From Flavobacteriales bacterium (lineage in GTDB: Bacteria > Bacteroidota > Bacteroidia > Flavobacteriales_D > Sanyastnellaceae): 64,000 nt of DNA. This document shows, piece after piece, positions 63,414 to 64,000 of the stretch. Positions within the stretch are counted from its first letter, which is position 1, and each line of letters opens with the position of its first letter. The translations under genes and the position numbers were made by a program. The DNA is taken from the NCBI GenBank assembly GCA_016722445.1, contig JADKIZ010000001.1:372001-436000 (forward strand), written 5' to 3'. The notes beneath the pieces were generated by a model. That model was not told the origin of the DNA. It saw only the letters and a program-made list of their open reading frames with translations, and made no database searches.

Positions 63414-64000
63414 TTATTCACTCACTGTATGTAAGATTCTTTGAATAAATTCTATGGACGCTTTGGTGGCCTCGATATGTCCCATATGGCCAATTTCCGG
63501 TTCCACATGCATCAGCGCTCCGGGCAATTGGCTTACCTCGTTATTCAACACGTCCATTGGCAACGAATTGTCATGATCACCAAGAAAATAGAACAATGGA
63601 AAACTTCTTTTTTGCAGCAAAGCCACTTGATCTATGCGCGAAATCATCACTTCCTGAGACGCGACGATTGTTTCCAACGAGAGTTGTTTGGCATAATTGA
63701 TTTGTTTCTCAATTGCCGCGCTATATAAAGACTTTGTTTTTTCATAGAAAATGCTGTTGATCATCGTATTCACATACAATTCCTTGTTGCTTTTTGCAGC
63801 GCTGATTGCACGCGTCCGGTCGTCGAGTTTCTGTTGATGATCGGCGCTCGCCTTAGAATGAAACAAACAAAGTCCAGTGACCTGATCGCGAATCATTCCG
63901 ACCAAAGAAGAGGCCAAATAGCCCCCCATGGAATGCGCAATAATGAAGACCTTTTCATCCGATTCTAAATTCAACTGCGAGAGAATATTCTGACACCAGA
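63414..64000 (-). CDS. Alpha/beta hydrolase (5' partial)
   Basis: The N-terminus lies beyond the right edge; the frame stays open to 64000. The catalytic triad is visible: nucleophile Ser in IAHSMGGYLA, Asp in FLGDHDNSLPM and His in EIGHMGHIEA. Between them is a helical lid (SKASADHQQKLDDRTRAI). Probable esterase or lipase-type enzyme, substrate unknown. A TTG at 63974 could be read as a start, but upstream in-frame codons (WCQNILSQL) suit the family, so I treat the gene as cut by the edge. Confidence 0.85.
   Translation of the reverse strand, partial: WCQNILSQLNLESDEKVFIIAHSMGGYLASSLVGMIRDQVTGLCLFHSKASADHQQKLDDRTRAISAAKSNKELYVNTMINSIFYEKTKSLYSAAIEKQINYAKQLSLETIVASQEVMISRIDQVALLQKRSFPLFYFLGDHDNSLPMDVLNNEVSQLPGALMHVEPEIGHMGHIEATKASIEFIQRILHTVSE

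Noticed and set aside
1..64000. tRNA, rRNA, CRISPR, transposon or prophage features
   Set aside because: Intergenic regions were read for cloverleaf, repeat-spacer and transposase signals and none was found.

Overview
The window is chromosomal DNA from a member of the Bacteroidota, most likely a Flavobacteriales-type organism. Four things point there. Several proteins carry type IX secretion (T9SS) C-terminal tails. An alternative complex III operon (actABCDEF) leads directly into cytochrome oxidase subunits II and I. Many genes have a Bacteroidota-type -7 box (TAnnTTTG, often with TTG about 20 bp upstream) about 20 nt before the start codon. The TonB, SPOR-like and DUF4199 proteins are also of Bacteroidota type. 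I see no rRNA, tRNA, CRISPR array, insertion sequence or prophage. The genus cannot be told from the sequence alone.

Layout. 0-5 kb: a TonB-dependent receptor (cut by the left edge) and a secreted endonuclease I with a T9SS tail. 5-9.5 kb: a LytTR-type two-component system facing away from a DUF4139 exported protein, whose promoter is preceded by a 10-bp direct repeat at 21-bp spacing. 9.5-17.2 kb: a leftward housekeeping run (rlmH, pdxA, leucyl aminopeptidase, an ECF sigma factor with a membrane-anchored beta-barrel partner, queG, ruvB, a barrel-like protein). 17.3-29.1 kb: the leftward respiratory operon actABCDEF-coxB-coxA, closed by a strong terminator. 29.4-33.1 kb: a SPOR-like protein and the tyrosine-degradation genes hmgA and hppD with an FkbM methyltransferase between them. 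33.2-34.8 kb: DUF4199 protein, membrane-tethered LuxR regulator, lipoprotein. 35-38.7 kb: aspS, a TlpA-like thioredoxin and a bacilliredoxin. 38.9-50.3 kb: a giant C25 (gingipain/PorU-like) peptidase and two related secreted proteins. 50.4-53.4 kb: ispD, a small charged secreted protein, a CPBP protease, dusB. 53.4-59.1 kb: the cell-shape operon mreB-mreC-mreD-mrdA-rodA. 59.4-63.4 kb: tonB, a tiny membrane protein, a PstS-like lipoprotein and a TPR protein. The right edge cuts an alpha/beta hydrolase.

How they fit together. The Act complex oxidises menaquinol and should hand electrons to the aa3 oxidase encoded immediately downstream. The TonB receptor with a secreted nuclease, and the TonB/PstS-like module, suggest scavenging of nucleic acids or phosphate (inference). 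The C25 protein belongs to the sortase side of T9SS, and several secreted proteins here are its likely class of substrate.

An important caveat: nine single-step frameshifts occur in six otherwise well-conserved genes, nearly all at short homopolymers and mostly one base missing. This looks like uncorrected sequencing error rather than gene decay, so these genes are annotated as single CDSs spanning the shifts.
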